Shown: piece by piece, positions 41,201-49,620 of the stretch | Numbering within the stretch: the stretch's first letter is position 1 | How the letters are laid out: each line of letters starts with the position of its first letter | DNA from: Phytomonas francai | Taxonomy: Eukaryota; Euglenozoa; Kinetoplastea; Trypanosomatida; Trypanosomatidae | NCBI GenBank assembly: GCA_001766655.1 | Contig: MJCC01000001.1 | Location: forward strand, 400,724-464,723 | Reading direction: 5' to 3' | DNA: 64,000 nucleotides | Notes under the pieces: model-generated | Database searches by the model: none | The model's input: the letters and a program-made list of their open reading frames with translations, nothing else | What the model was told of the DNA's origin: nothing | Translations under genes and position numbers: made by a program

Positions 41201-41740
41201 CACCCAAGGTCGTCTAGTGACCCGGGAGGTATGCCCCAGCGAGTTGGTAGTAGTAGTGGTGGTGGTGGTATTCTTGACAGTAAGGAGAACGCGGATATCC
41301 TTCCTAAAACCCCAATCGGTCTACATGAGGGAACAACCAGGCGGTCGATGTTTCAAAAATATCAGAAGCCGACCACGTTTTCGCGTGAGCGGGTTGAGGA
41401 TATCTTGAGCAAAATCAAACCCGAGGCATATGTGGGGAAGAAAACGACTAAGCGGGATAAAAAGACCCCCGTCAGATTTCTAGAACAACATAATTTTGCT
41501 CCTGGCAACTCGATGCCGGCAAACGCATCTCAACAACTCGTTCCAGGAGGCTTTAACCCTAATTTGTGCAAACTTAAAATCAGCAATAGCAGCGGAAATG
41601 AAGTTGAAGTTTCTGACGAAATCTTCCCCTCCCAGCCGAGCGTTAAAAAAGGAAAATCTGATGTAGTAATGAAAGCCCCATACTCGCCATCCTTTCTACA
41701 ACTAAACATTTTATCATTACAACGAAAGCAAAGGGATTAA
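32259..41740 (+). CDS. Giant right-handed beta-helix repeat protein, frameshifted in a poly-C run
   Basis: The gene starts with ATG at 32259 (MDRGKQSESGFIIEERYSLW). It reads in one frame to a 13-C run at 33008-33020, and in the next frame from there to 41740. Adding one C restores a single product of about 3160 residues. Most of it (about 40-2600) is parallel beta-helix of the PbH1/pectin-lyase type. Rungs of about 23 residues have patterns such as GIHISGQGAPLILHNRLYCN and GILARNNALGNFLHNEISEN. The entry segment (NDRIELSGGDYSEAIALTIP) resembles the CASH domains of FBXO10/11 and SHCBP1. A coiled coil lies at about 2635-2700. The last 450 residues are a separate basic region of unknown fold (KPFIIIIVMDFRLRKLSLKY). 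There is no signal peptide or membrane segment and no convincing catalytic site, so a scaffold or carbohydrate-binding role is possible. A very GC-rich block at 36750-38090 encodes a less regular section. Confidence 0.85.
33008..33020 (+). other. Run of 13 C at the frame switch of the beta-helix gene
   Basis: Upstream, the frame is coding up to this run. Downstream, coding continues in the frame offset by two. One missing C (14 in place of 13) or two extra C would join the two parts. Homopolymer miscall is the simplest explanation. Confidence 0.8.
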
Positions 41741-42423
41741 AAGAGAGGGAAAGGGGAAAGCGCACTGTAGCATACCCATGGTATTTAAAAAAAGATTTAT
41801 AGCTCTCTGATGCAGTCGTCATTAGAAGAAAGAAAAACATTCTAATTTTGAGATTGAAATAAGGTGATATTAAGTAGGAATTTGCAAAGTGTTTTCCTGT
41901 ATAAACAATGTTCATAGTTTTATACTCAACTAAATTATCCATTTCATCATAAAAAGGAATTTGGTTTAAGTAGGGTGCTAATTTGAAAAATGTGCGCATT
42001 ATTGACGTTGTCAATACATGTATTTGGTACTGTTATTATTATTACTATTATTTTCCTTCCCTAGGTATAGTCTATTCATTCTTCGCTTTGCTTAAACCGA
42101 AAGTGTCTTTATTTTCCCCTAAACTTTAAAATATAGAAACATGCGTCAGTCTTGCGCATTTTCATAATTTTGATTTGGAATTCTATAAAAGTGTTTGTCT
42201 TGTTATGCTTTCTTTTTGGAGGCTATTTACTATCATTATATATATATATATATATATATTGCTTCTTGTTTAGGATGTTGCTCCTTTAATATGGCTATTT
42301 TTCTTACTTGGTTGATGTACATAGGATCCTTTCTTTTCTCCCTTCTCTTCCTCCCCCCTCTTCAGTATAGGAGGGATTAATATTTAGAATTAAAATAAAA
42401 ATTTTAAAAAAGCTAGTGAAAAA
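41741..42423 (+). other. Intergenic region with clear splice acceptor
   Basis: No gene is seen. A TA microsatellite is at 42237-42259. The tract CCTTTCTTTTCTCCCTTCTC and onward (42328-42363) ends directly in CAG (AG 42364-42365), about 59 bases before the next start codon. It is one of the cleanest acceptors in the window. Confidence 0.65.
42364..42365 (+). promoter_or_regulatory. Probable trans-splice acceptor AG for the gene at 42424
   Basis: A pyrimidine tract of about 36 bases ends in CAG here, and it is the first AG after the tract. Confidence 0.6.
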
Positions 42424-44112
42424 ATGTTAGAAGACGGTATTCCCTGTGTTTATCCGATAGAAAGAGACGACGGTGTGTTTTTCTATATGAATAATATTCT
42501 GTGCAAGACTTTCGCCGCAGATGGCTCGTTTCGCCCCTCGGATGTCTTTCCCCATGTAGAAGCCGATTTTTCGTTAGCTTCCTTAACGCACGCTTCAACC
42601 GCAGCTGAAGAGGAGCGTGATGCCGACGATACCCTCCAGAGCGTCCGGCCAAACATGGACGATCCCATTCTCAACACCTTCGGGGTTCTCTCAAAGGGCG
42701 TACTGGTGGACCCGTGGGAAGGGCGCTTTGTCGATTTTACCGACTCACAGGTCTTTACGCCGTCGCTTTTTTCCTGCGCAAACGAATCATCCGGACCTTC
42801 TTCTGAAGCGGGCAAAGGGTTGGGTGAGAAATTCAGCCCCGAACAATCCCGCCCACCGAGGCTTTCTGCACGACACCAACGGAAAGAATTACCTCGGTTT
42901 CCTGCGACCACCCCAGCTCCCCAAACTCTCGAGGAGCTGCACGGCTGGAATCGACGCGTTTACGAAACGGGGGACTTTTCACGCCTTCGTGCGCGGGCGT
43001 GTGTGATCCTCTGCTCCTCTCTAGAGCCCCTCGACCGATCCACCTCGTTGGAGACGTGGAAAGGAAACGTCCTGATGGATCGAACGCCTTTTTCGTGGCC
43101 GTATAGCAACCGATTTATCTCCTACCCCGCTCTCCACACCGCGGTGAAAGACCACGTCAAGTGGATTTTTGCCGCCTGCGAGCTCCCCAGCGCGGCGCTC
43201 GACCCCCACTCCGACCGCCATCATTCGTTTTTGTACTATTTGACCCTGCTGGAGGAGTATCGAATGGTGCAAAAGCTCCGGAGGCCGCAAAGCACGTACC
43301 TGCCGGCGGGCATTCCCTTTCCTTTTCAGTATCAAGGCCGCGCGTTGGGCGAGACCGCGCAAAGCGAAGGATACCACGCGAAGAACCCGTCCACGCAGCG
43401 CCGCATGGGGGAGGCGGATGAAAAGGACGCCTTGAGGCCCCCGATCGAGGGGGATTCCTCCCCCATAAGCTCCTATTCGATGTCGTCTTTTAGCTGTTTT
43501 ACTGGCAAGACGACGATGTGTAGAGGCAAGTATACCACGATTCGGACCGACTTATTTTCCCGATGCGATGCCAGCAACGTCACGTTAGATATCCAGAAAT
43601 ACATCATGCCGCTGAGGGCGCTGGATTGTAAACGAGCGCGAGGGATGTTGGATGTAATCGAGCGGCCGTATTTATATCCGCCGAAGCATCTTACCCGATG
43701 GGCGCTGGCGTGGTGGCTGTTTCGTGTTTATTTTCGCTATCTTGGACTTGTAGGAGGCCCGTTTTCCGCCCAGCGGGGAGCGGCTACTTCAAAGGAATTA
43801 CTCACCCCTCGTCAAAAGGGTTTTGAAGCTTTGCCCATTGAATGTAAGCTTTGCCCGGACAACGAATACTCGGTATTCGACGAAGTCCGTCGTAAGTGTC
43901 GGGATGAAGAGCAACAAGGGCATACTCAGAACGAGGATCCGCATGAGTTGCGTCCGCCCCAAAAAAGTGAAATTATGGACGTTTGGAATTATATGATATG
44001 CCATCAAGATCGTGATCGACTCCTGGAGCGCTTGTCGAAACTGGAAATGTGCCTTGAGAAGCTGACTTCATCTACAGATAAGAGAAATAAAATTGAACCG
44101 GACTTAACTTAA
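42424..44112 (+). CDS. Unknown protein
   Basis: The protein has 562 residues and no recognised family. The N-terminus is globular (GIPCVYPIERDDGVFFYMNN). Residues 110-165 are Ser/Pro-rich linker. A second globular part at about 165-290 contains LEELHGWNRRVYETGDFSRL and FLYYLTLLEEYRMVQKLRRP. A linker follows, and then a C-terminal part with an aromatic-rich helix (LTRWALAWWLFRVYFRYLGL, about 420-440) that could be a membrane or membrane-associated helix. The end is a charged coiled coil (DRDRLLERLSKLEMCLEKLT). No presequence is seen. It sits immediately after the giant beta-helix gene, but that gives no functional clue. Confidence 0.75.
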   Translation: MLEDGIPCVYPIERDDGVFFYMNNILCKTFAADGSFRPSDVFPHVEADFSLASLTHASTAAEEERDADDTLQSVRPNMDDPILNTFGVLSKGVLVDPWEGRFVDFTDSQVFTPSLFSCANESSGPSSEAGKGLGEKFSPEQSRPPRLSARHQRKELPRFPATTPAPQTLEELHGWNRRVYETGDFSRLRARACVILCSSLEPLDRSTSLETWKGNVLMDRTPFSWPYSNRFISYPALHTAVKDHVKWIFAACELPSAALDPHSDRHHSFLYYLTLLEEYRMVQKLRRPQSTYLPAGIPFPFQYQGRALGETAQSEGYHAKNPSTQRRMGEADEKDALRPPIEGDSSPISSYSMSSFSCFTGKTTMCRGKYTTIRTDLFSRCDASNVTLDIQKYIMPLRALDCKRARGMLDVIERPYLYPPKHLTRWALAWWLFRVYFRYLGLVGGPFSAQRGAATSKELLTPRQKGFEALPIECKLCPDNEYSVFDEVRRKCRDEEQQGHTQNEDPHELRPPQKSEIMDVWNYMICHQDRDRLLERLSKLEMCLEKLTSSTDKRNKIEPDLT

Positions 44113-44378
44113 AACTGCTATTCCTTCTGTCGGTTGACCTCTTTAACTTCGACTGGCGATAAAACACTATATCTAGACAGGTGTGTGCGGGCGTGCTTCT
44201 AACATGTTGGATGCCGATAGGTATCTGCGTTTCAATTTGGACTCAATCCCTATGAAGCTCTCTTTATTTGAATAAGGATTGTTGACTCATTTTCATGTAC
44301 CACAAATCTTTTGTTTAGCAAGGCAATATCAAAAGGTACAAGGATTGTGGAGGCTAAAAAAGTTTTTAGGAAAAGACG

Positions 44379-47111
44379 ATGCTCACGAAATGCCTTCCGC
44401 TTCTGCATGTTGTGATGCGGAGCGCGTTAATCAAGTCGTCTCTGGAACTCCATCGTCTGCTAGATATGATGGACCAGTCATCCGTCGACACCTCTCACCA
44501 ACTCAAGCGTTTCCTCCAGCGCGATCTCATTCCCCTCTTGGAAGGAACCTCCTTCGACCGTACGCACGAGATCAGAGAAATGCAGGCCAAGACCTGCCAG
44601 CTTCTGCAGGATGCCGCCCTTTCCGCTCGGCTTCTGCGCGCGAGCCCGGGCGGACGCTACGTGCGCGCCCTTTTGGACTGCATCCTCCACGACCACGCGC
44701 GCATGCACGCCCTGCACCGCCTGACCTCATCCCAGGCGAGTCAAATGATCGAATGCCTCTGCGCGGTTGGCGTCCGCGATCGCGCCGTCTACGCCGTCCT
44801 CGCGGCGAGGCTGGACTTTCGCAGGTTGTGGGAAATCGCGCAGGTGATGTTCGCCTTCGCGGAGTCAGGGCTGCACGACGTTATGATCCGACAGGTGGTG
44901 CCGCTTTACAGCAAGGAAGCGTGGACCCTGACGTCTGAACCGCGACCGAAAGACGGGCCCACCTCGCGCAGCACGAGAGCCGACGACTTTTGTAATGTCT
45001 TCGAAGCTGTACGCGTTTTGAGGGTGCTTTCAACCTCCCTTCGCGCTGTATTTTTGTCCAAGCCCTCTTCGCCTTCGACTGACTCGGATGCCCCCCTTTC
45101 GTTAGCCACCTCGGAGGCCCTTCCCTACAAGGCTATCAACACGATACGCAATAGTTTATGCCTTTTTATTTTAGAGAACGATTCCGTCATGCGTGGAGCG
45201 CATTGGATTAACTTTGTTAGAGCTCTGGTTAATTTCCCCCAGGAATACCAAGTATTAGACGGCCTGAAAGAGCATCCGAAATACACGAGCGTTGTAGGTA
45301 AATTTGCGGCCGACATGATAAGGGATCAGCCAGCAAAACGCAAAAGTGAATCCGCCGGGGGGGTTCTTTATAGCGACGTTGTTATGGGATACGATCTGGC
45401 GTTGATTGGGATGGCTAAATTTTTTGATTTCGCCGAGGCAAGGCGCATCCTCCCTGGTAATAAAATCCTTTCGGAAATGGGAAAGGATTCCCTACCTGAG
45501 GGTAGTCCAGGGCGGACGGTGGTCAATCATATACCGTTCGACTGCGGGCTGTTAGATCTGATCAAACTTCTCCCACTGCTTAACCTGGTGCCCTGCGCGA
45601 AATCCAAACGAGAATCACGCTTTTCTTTAGTCCTGGAAACCCTGCGGAATCACGCGAATACGCTTCAGTTTGGCAGTTTGGTCAAGCTTCTGAATGTGCT
45701 TTGCACTATGGGCACGACTTTCAACATGAGAGGTGCGATTCAAGAAATAGCTACGGAGGCTGGAAAGCAGTTAAAAGCCACCAGCTCACGAAGAGAGGTC
45801 GAACGAATTCGCATCGCGTCAGTTCTCTCCTTCGCATCCATTCTCTGTCAATTTCGTATTAGAGGGTGCTATGGCTTTGTGCAATTTATGAAGCAAGCGT
45901 TGCCAATCCTTCCAAATCAAATGAGCCCTGATGAGGTGGCTAATTGTCTGAGCGCAATCGCCCTTTCTGACGATGCTTCATCTGAGTCGACCAAATCAAT
46001 TGTGCGAGCGTTCATAAGGAAATTAAAACGTTTCTTGAGTGCGCGCAACGGCAAGGCAGAAAACTCTTCATCCCTTTCCCCTGCGCTTCTAGGGGAGTAT
46101 CCAATCCAATGCGTTGAGATGATGCGCGTCATGGCGCTCTTCCAGGTCTTGCCTGAAGAAGAGGACCTCTGCTGCTTTTTAGGAAACCCGGCGAGGGGCC
46201 AGCCGGCGTTGCGGACGATGAGCTCCGCAGTTCGAAATGCCGGCGCGGCTCTGCTTTTGGATCTCTCACGCGCGTTCGGAAAATTCGGCCGGCAGGCCAC
46301 TGCGAACGCGGTGGACGGGGCGCTTCTCTCGCAATTATGGCGCGTTGGCGTGCTCGGTACGCTCCTGCCGCTGCTCACAGAGTTTACCGAAGAGCTCGTG
46401 GAGAAGGCCACGGCGGCTCCTGCTGGGGCTCTTGGAAAGGGCTCTTTCCCGCCCATTGCATGGTCGAGTGCAATGAGAACGGTTTTCTTTTACGTGGACA
46501 CTAAAATGGGCACTTGCAGCTTTGAGATGATGGCTACACGGCTGGATGAGGCCTACACCTTAACGAAAAGCCTCGCGATGGGAATTTTACGGTCCGTGGA
46601 TGTAGAAATTTCCAATGCCCGTTATGATACCTCATACCACCTGGCCGAGGAACGCCAGAGTTCTAGTCAACCTTCTTTTCCTTTTAGTATGGTCGCGCAC
46701 ATGTTGACATACGTGTTGATATGGGAATTTATGTTGTGCGAGGGATCCTATTCTGCAAAACAACGGCTTCTCGCTACCGACCTACCGGATGCGGAGAAAA
46801 AAATAGCAGAGAGGGTATTGGAAATAAAGGAAGACTATATCAAGTTTCTCGAAGCCCCACTATCTGACAATTCAAACGATGCCAAGAGCCCGATGGATAT
46901 TGTGCGGTATAGTTTTGGTATTGCACAAACTGGACCGAATCCATCCCCACCAAACGCAGGAGGCCCATGGTTGGAAAAGTCTCAGGTTCTAGAAATCACT
47001 AATAGTTTACCATTTGCAGTTTCATTAGCACTGTACCCCGGTCCTGTCAATGATTTTTTCAGTGAACACAGCGCATCGCTAATTATCGATAAATACCTAA
47101 CAAAGGACTAG
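44379..47111 (+). CDS. Large alpha-helical protein, unknown, perhaps mitochondrial
   Basis: The protein has 910 residues. The N-terminus (MLTKCLPLLHVVMRSALIKS) is hydrophobic and basic without acidic residues for about 20 positions, compatible with a mitochondrial presequence. The body is built of helical pairs of the kind seen in FAST/RAP-type or other helical-repeat proteins, for example RLWEIAQVMFAFAESGLHDV (about 150), LQFGSLVKLLNVLCTMGTTF (about 430) and MSPDEVANCLSAIALSDDAS (about 510). The helical repeats and phrases like VANCLSAIA resemble trypanosomatid RNA-binding helical-repeat families. I do not see a C-terminal RAP domain. The spacer upstream is short (266 bases). Function in mitochondrial RNA metabolism is a hypothesis only. 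Confidence 0.75.
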   Translation: MLTKCLPLLHVVMRSALIKSSLELHRLLDMMDQSSVDTSHQLKRFLQRDLIPLLEGTSFDRTHEIREMQAKTCQLLQDAALSARLLRASPGGRYVRALLDCILHDHARMHALHRLTSSQASQMIECLCAVGVRDRAVYAVLAARLDFRRLWEIAQVMFAFAESGLHDVMIRQVVPLYSKEAWTLTSEPRPKDGPTSRSTRADDFCNVFEAVRVLRVLSTSLRAVFLSKPSSPSTDSDAPLSLATSEALPYKAINTIRNSLCLFILENDSVMRGAHWINFVRALVNFPQEYQVLDGLKEHPKYTSVVGKFAADMIRDQPAKRKSESAGGVLYSDVVMGYDLALIGMAKFFDFAEARRILPGNKILSEMGKDSLPEGSPGRTVVNHIPFDCGLLDLIKLLPLLNLVPCAKSKRESRFSLVLETLRNHANTLQFGSLVKLLNVLCTMGTTFNMRGAIQEIATEAGKQLKATSSRREVERIRIASVLSFASILCQFRIRGCYGFVQFMKQALPILPNQMSPDEVANCLSAIALSDDASSESTKSIVRAFIRKLKRFLSARNGKAENSSSLSPALLGEYPIQCVEMMRVMALFQVLPEEEDLCCFLGNPARGQPALRTMSSAVRNAGAALLLDLSRAFGKFGRQATANAVDGALLSQLWRVGVLGTLLPLLTEFTEELVEKATAAPAGALGKGSFPPIAWSSAMRTVFFYVDTKMGTCSFEMMATRLDEAYTLTKSLAMGILRSVDVEISNARYDTSYHLAEERQSSSQPSFPFSMVAHMLTYVLIWEFMLCEGSYSAKQRLLATDLPDAEKKIAERVLEIKEDYIKFLEAPLSDNSNDAKSPMDIVRYSFGIAQTGPNPSPPNAGGPWLEKSQVLEITNSLPFAVSLALYPGPVNDFFSEHSASLIIDKYLTKD

Positions 47112-47562
47112 CGTTGGTAAATAGGAAGAAGTGTATGGATAAAAAAATCGGTACTGGCAGCAAGGCAAAATATTCAACAGCAAGAAAAAGGGAGTTAGCA
47201 AAGACAATCATGTCTCTTTGCAATGGGAATCTTGACACGCTTTCGCACAAACGAATGACTGGAGTGATAATTGGGTGCTTTACAGCCACTTTATCAAAAT
47301 ACCGAAATACGAGGAAAGGAAATTTGTCGTCCGTCTATGCTTCTACTCATATTTACGCATCTGTATAGGATCAAGTATTCATGAATCGATTAAACAATCT
47401 ATTTAAAATTATAGTAGTGTATTAGCACCCCCATTTTCCCCCTGTTATTAATCATTCTACATCGAAAAGCTAACGCAGCAATAATGGTATGCATGCATAC
47501 ATATTAAAAATTAAAAGATAAAAAGGAACCATAATAATTATAATTATAATCATTATAAATTA
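47112..47562 (+). other. Intergenic region with palindrome
   Basis: No supported gene; an 84-codon frame at 47114 starts with TTG and ends in 3' UTR-like DNA. A pyrimidine-rich stretch at 47427-47460 may direct splicing. A perfect 14-bp palindrome, GTATGCATGCATAC, is at 47487-47500. The last 40 bases before the next gene are almost pure A/T. Confidence 0.5.
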
Positions 47563-49155
47563 ATGCAATCATTTGGGCTCGGGAGACTGTCTGTTGGCTG
47601 CATTATGCCGAGTGAGCGTCCTTCGGATTTAATGTACGAGGATTACGTCCGTAGGGTGAAAAATCGACTGCGCGGCTCTTGCGCCATCGCCTCCTCGAGA
47701 TCGGCGCTCAGCCATGCCGACGTCTTGGGGTTAGACGACGAGGATGTGGTTGACGTTGGAGAAGGTAAACGGCCGAACTTCACGGAGCAGCTTCTCGCAC
47801 GTTTAGAGCAGCACGGCTTACGACGATGCTACGCGGATGAGGACGACTTTAACGAGTTTACCGCTTCTCCAGAGGTGATCCACGGGGAAGCTCAGGATGA
47901 GGAGTGCACGGTAGCGGAAACTGATAAAGGCCGAAGCGCACCCACATTATCTGCGCAGGACGATACGCGGAGAGCGTATTTTTATATTTGCGTACCCTGT
48001 GAGATACGCCTCACCAAGGTCGCTACCCACGCCGCGACACATAACATGCTCGAGGACGTGCATTACCACTTCTCATCCGCCGTACACCGCAGCACGGCGT
48101 CGTGGATGGCAGACCCCGATATCGATGTCACCCTCAGAAATTCCCCGCTGGTTGACATTTCTGGCTACACTCGTATCTTCGTAAACGGCATGCCCATGCT
48201 ACTTTCCCGCAGGCCTGGTGGAGGGGAAATGTTCTACCCCCTCCCCCACGAACAGGAGCGGTTTAATCCGCATAACAAGGTCGTACGCCGGGCGCCCCCG
48301 CCTCTCCATGTACTAGATTCAACTTCTAAGCCTCAGGAAGAGGCGGAGACGTCCGAAAACAGCAGCCCTGCTCCCCTTTATCCCTCGTTGCGATACTCCA
48401 GCGATGCGAACTACTGGTATCACCCCCTTACTAGCATGTACTGTCGCAGAACGCGGCAAATCGTCTCGAGGTTCGAGGGAAAACTTGAGCACACAGTGCA
48501 GAAACGGAAGGGCCCTTACCCACAATCCATGGCTCGGCGCAGGATTCAGGTAAATCACCTGCCTATCCAAAGCAATATGTCAAATCCCCTTCTCTCCAAC
48601 TCCGCAATACCCACGATTCCAGCTTTATACCCGATTCTTAGCCGACGAATCGCCAAAAAAAATCTTAAGAGCTCGGTAGGATTGTCAGGTTCTACTCAAG
48701 CTCCCGTGGAGGGTTGTCGCGTTCAATACGTTCAGCCCTATCACCCATACCTTTGTCACTCTGATGCTCTTGAAGAGGCACACAAGTCTAAGGGCGAAAT
48801 AGCTAGTTTGGATCGATTTATGGTAGAGGCTGAAGGGGTCTATCGCATCGGGCTTTTATCTGAGAATGAACTAGAGCATCTTGAGCATGAACGCGATCTT
48901 TTAGATGCGGAGTGCCCTGACTTGAGCGCTCCGTCGTTGTCTGTAGAAGGACAGTACACGGAGTTTGTCACCACGGCACCTCTCACGCAGGAGATGCTAA
49001 GCCAGCACAAGCAAAGCACACCCTTCACGTCGAATCAGCTGGAAGCTCATCGAAACAGCTTGATTAGTAGTTATGGAAGTTCCCCATTTGCGCATAGTAG
49101 CCCACCCCCATCCATGTCGGGAGAATCTTTGGATTTCGCGCCCCCTCAAGACTAA
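47563..49155 (+). CDS. Unknown protein
   Basis: The protein has 530 residues. A second in-frame ATG at 47605 (residue 15, MPSERPSDLMYEDYVRRVKN) could be the true start. No known domain was recognised. Residues 145-240 look globular (AYFYICVPCEIRLTKVATHA, then YTRIFVNGMPMLLSRRPGGG). Around 285-310 a short aromatic segment (DANYWYHPLTSMYCRRTRQI) looks like a conserved interaction motif. The C-terminal 100 residues are acidic and Ser/Pro-rich and probably disordered. There is no signal peptide or membrane helix. Base composition is even along the gene, with no GC-rich block. Third of three consecutive unknown genes. Confidence 0.75.
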   Translation: MQSFGLGRLSVGCIMPSERPSDLMYEDYVRRVKNRLRGSCAIASSRSALSHADVLGLDDEDVVDVGEGKRPNFTEQLLARLEQHGLRRCYADEDDFNEFTASPEVIHGEAQDEECTVAETDKGRSAPTLSAQDDTRRAYFYICVPCEIRLTKVATHAATHNMLEDVHYHFSSAVHRSTASWMADPDIDVTLRNSPLVDISGYTRIFVNGMPMLLSRRPGGGEMFYPLPHEQERFNPHNKVVRRAPPPLHVLDSTSKPQEEAETSENSSPAPLYPSLRYSSDANYWYHPLTSMYCRRTRQIVSRFEGKLEHTVQKRKGPYPQSMARRRIQVNHLPIQSNMSNPLLSNSAIPTIPALYPILSRRIAKKNLKSSVGLSGSTQAPVEGCRVQYVQPYHPYLCHSDALEEAHKSKGEIASLDRFMVEAEGVYRIGLLSENELEHLEHERDLLDAECPDLSAPSLSVEGQYTEFVTTAPLTQEMLSQHKQSTPFTSNQLEAHRNSLISSYGSSPFAHSSPPPSMSGESLDFAPPQD

Positions 49156-49620
49156 AGCACGCATAGCACTTACACGAAAACACACACAAAAAAGGGACAA
49201 AAAACTAGTTGTTCTGAAAAGATTAAACATGTTCTGCAGTTGTTGTTGTTGTTGTTTTTTTGGGGGGGGGGAGAGAGATCCTTGTGAATGTCTTTGTCAG
49301 AATGCGTATGCGTGTCAGGACGTAATTAGATCGTATGTAGCCCTCTTTGTCATCACACCCCAGCTCCTTTTTACCTTATCTAAATGATTTTCTATTGTAA
49401 TAAGAATTATTAGTATCGTTTGCTAGCGGCTTTTAACATTTCTATTCTTCAGTCCTCTCTTCTTTTCTCCCTCTTTATCTATTCATTTATTACTTGAATA
49501 CCAAGAAGGAACGGACAATTATTCTTAAAAAACTTAATATAAACACAAAAAACAATTAACACAAAGCTGTAAATAGGTGGGGATAAACCAAGTGTGTTAT
49601 TGTCCCTATACACATAACCA
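49156..49620 (+). other. Intergenic region with G-run and splice acceptor
   Basis: No gene is seen. A (GTT)n-T tract is followed by a run of 10 G at 49262-49271. A long pyrimidine tract at 49453-49490, bounded by AGs at 49451-49452 and 49504-49505, probably serves the next gene. Confidence 0.55.

Noticed and set aside
47114..47368. 84-codon frame after the helical-repeat gene
   Set aside because: It starts with TTG two bases after the previous stop and has no conserved features.
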